Source of the DNA: Paracoccaceae bacterium
Lineage (GTDB): Bacteria; Pseudomonadota; Alphaproteobacteria; Rhodobacterales; Rhodobacteraceae
Direction of reading: 5' to 3'
Length of the DNA: 5,936 bases
NCBI GenBank assembly: GCA_024742655.1
Contig: JANSYB010000166.1
Coordinates: forward strand, 1-5,936
Shown here: positions 5,755 through 5,936 of the stretch, in pieces
How the letters are laid out: every line of letters starts with the position of its first letter
Position numbering within the stretch: position 1 is the stretch's first letter
Notes under the pieces: generated by a model
What the model saw: only the letters and a program-made list of their open reading frames with translations
Told to the model about the DNA's origin: nothing
Database searches by the model: none
Translations under genes and position numbers: made by a program

Positions 5755-5936
5755 GTGCCGTTGTCATCGACCTCAATGACGTGGTCCCGCATTATGCTGA
5801 ACTGCCGCGATACGATATGGACCTGATTGTTCAACGCTTGCGTGACACGGCCGAGACCTGGGTGCCGCGGCTGTTTCCCAACGGCAAGCGCGTCGGCGAC
5901 GAGTGGCGGCTGGCCAATATCCGCGGGGACGCACCG
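5751..5936 (+). CDS. N-terminus of a probable phage DNA primase / Toprim protein (3' end outside window)
   Basis: Only the first 62 residues are visible, and the frame is open at the right edge. The sequence starts MSAVVIDLNDVVPHYAELP. A helix (around MDLIVQRLRDTAETWVPRL, residues 24-42) follows, and then LFPNGKRVGDEWRLANIRGD. The helix followed by a short LFPNG-x-R-x-GDEW segment is the pattern I recall at the beginning of zinc-ribbon plus Toprim primase or primase-helicase proteins in alphaproteobacterial phages, where the zinc ribbon follows at once. The catalytic Toprim region is not in view, so this call rests on N-terminal similarity from memory and on the position after a recombination and helicase module. 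The start overlaps the upstream stop as ATGA, with a weak G-rich site at 5739-5743. Confidence 0.6.
   Translation, partial: MSAVVIDLNDVVPHYAELPRYDMDLIVQRLRDTAETWVPRLFPNGKRVGDEWRLANIRGDAP

Noticed and set aside
1..5936. CRISPR array, cas1/cas2 or a defence island suggested by the Cas4-like nuclease
   Set aside because: No regularly spaced repeats and no other cas-like protein are present in any frame. The neighbours are recombination and replication genes.

Overview
The window is one unbroken, very tightly packed block of plus-strand genes with high G+C content. Ten genes lie head to tail. The largest gaps are only 14 bp, and most neighbours overlap, several through an ATGA stop/start. I see no tRNA, rRNA, CRISPR array, insertion sequence, promoter or terminator. 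Codon use (GC-rich third positions) and protein style recall an alphaproteobacterium, probably of the Rhodobacterales/Rhizobiales type. The gene set looks like the early DNA-metabolism module of a phage, prophage or related element. No structural, integrase or lysis gene is visible, so whether it is a free phage, a prophage or a plasmid island cannot be told from here.

Layout. Positions 1-681 hold the 3' part of a charged, helical protein with a possible DNA-binding segment. Positions 659-1156 hold a 165-residue protein of unknown function. Positions 1153-2001 encode a RecA-fold ATPase of the AAA_24/Sak4 type. Positions 2007-2735 encode a likely single-stranded-DNA-binding protein (DUF669-like) with a Pro/Ala-rich tail. 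Positions 2732-2965 hold a 77-residue helical protein. Positions 2854-3366 encode a cysteine-rich, zinc-finger-like protein that has a second, well-placed internal start at 3166. Positions 3381-4154 encode a Cas4/RecB-like PD-(D/E)XK nuclease with four cysteines placed as for an iron-sulfur cluster. Positions 4151-5434 encode an SF1 RecD/Dda-like helicase. Positions 5449-5754 hold a 101-residue unknown protein. The start of a probable phage primase/Toprim gene runs off the right edge (5751-5936).

Working together (inference). The Sak4-like ATPase, the SSB, the Fe-S nuclease and the helicase form a plausible recombination and end-processing set: the nuclease and helicase would make or handle single strands, the SSB would coat them, and the ATPase would anneal or pair them. 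The primase that follows links this set to replication. Start/stop overlaps and strong Shine-Dalgarno sites inside upstream genes suggest one polycistronic message with coupled translation. The nuclease is not next to any CRISPR or cas gene in this window, so a role in phage replication/recombination is more likely than in CRISPR adaptation. The least understood parts are the four or five small accessory genes and the two-start zinc-finger gene.
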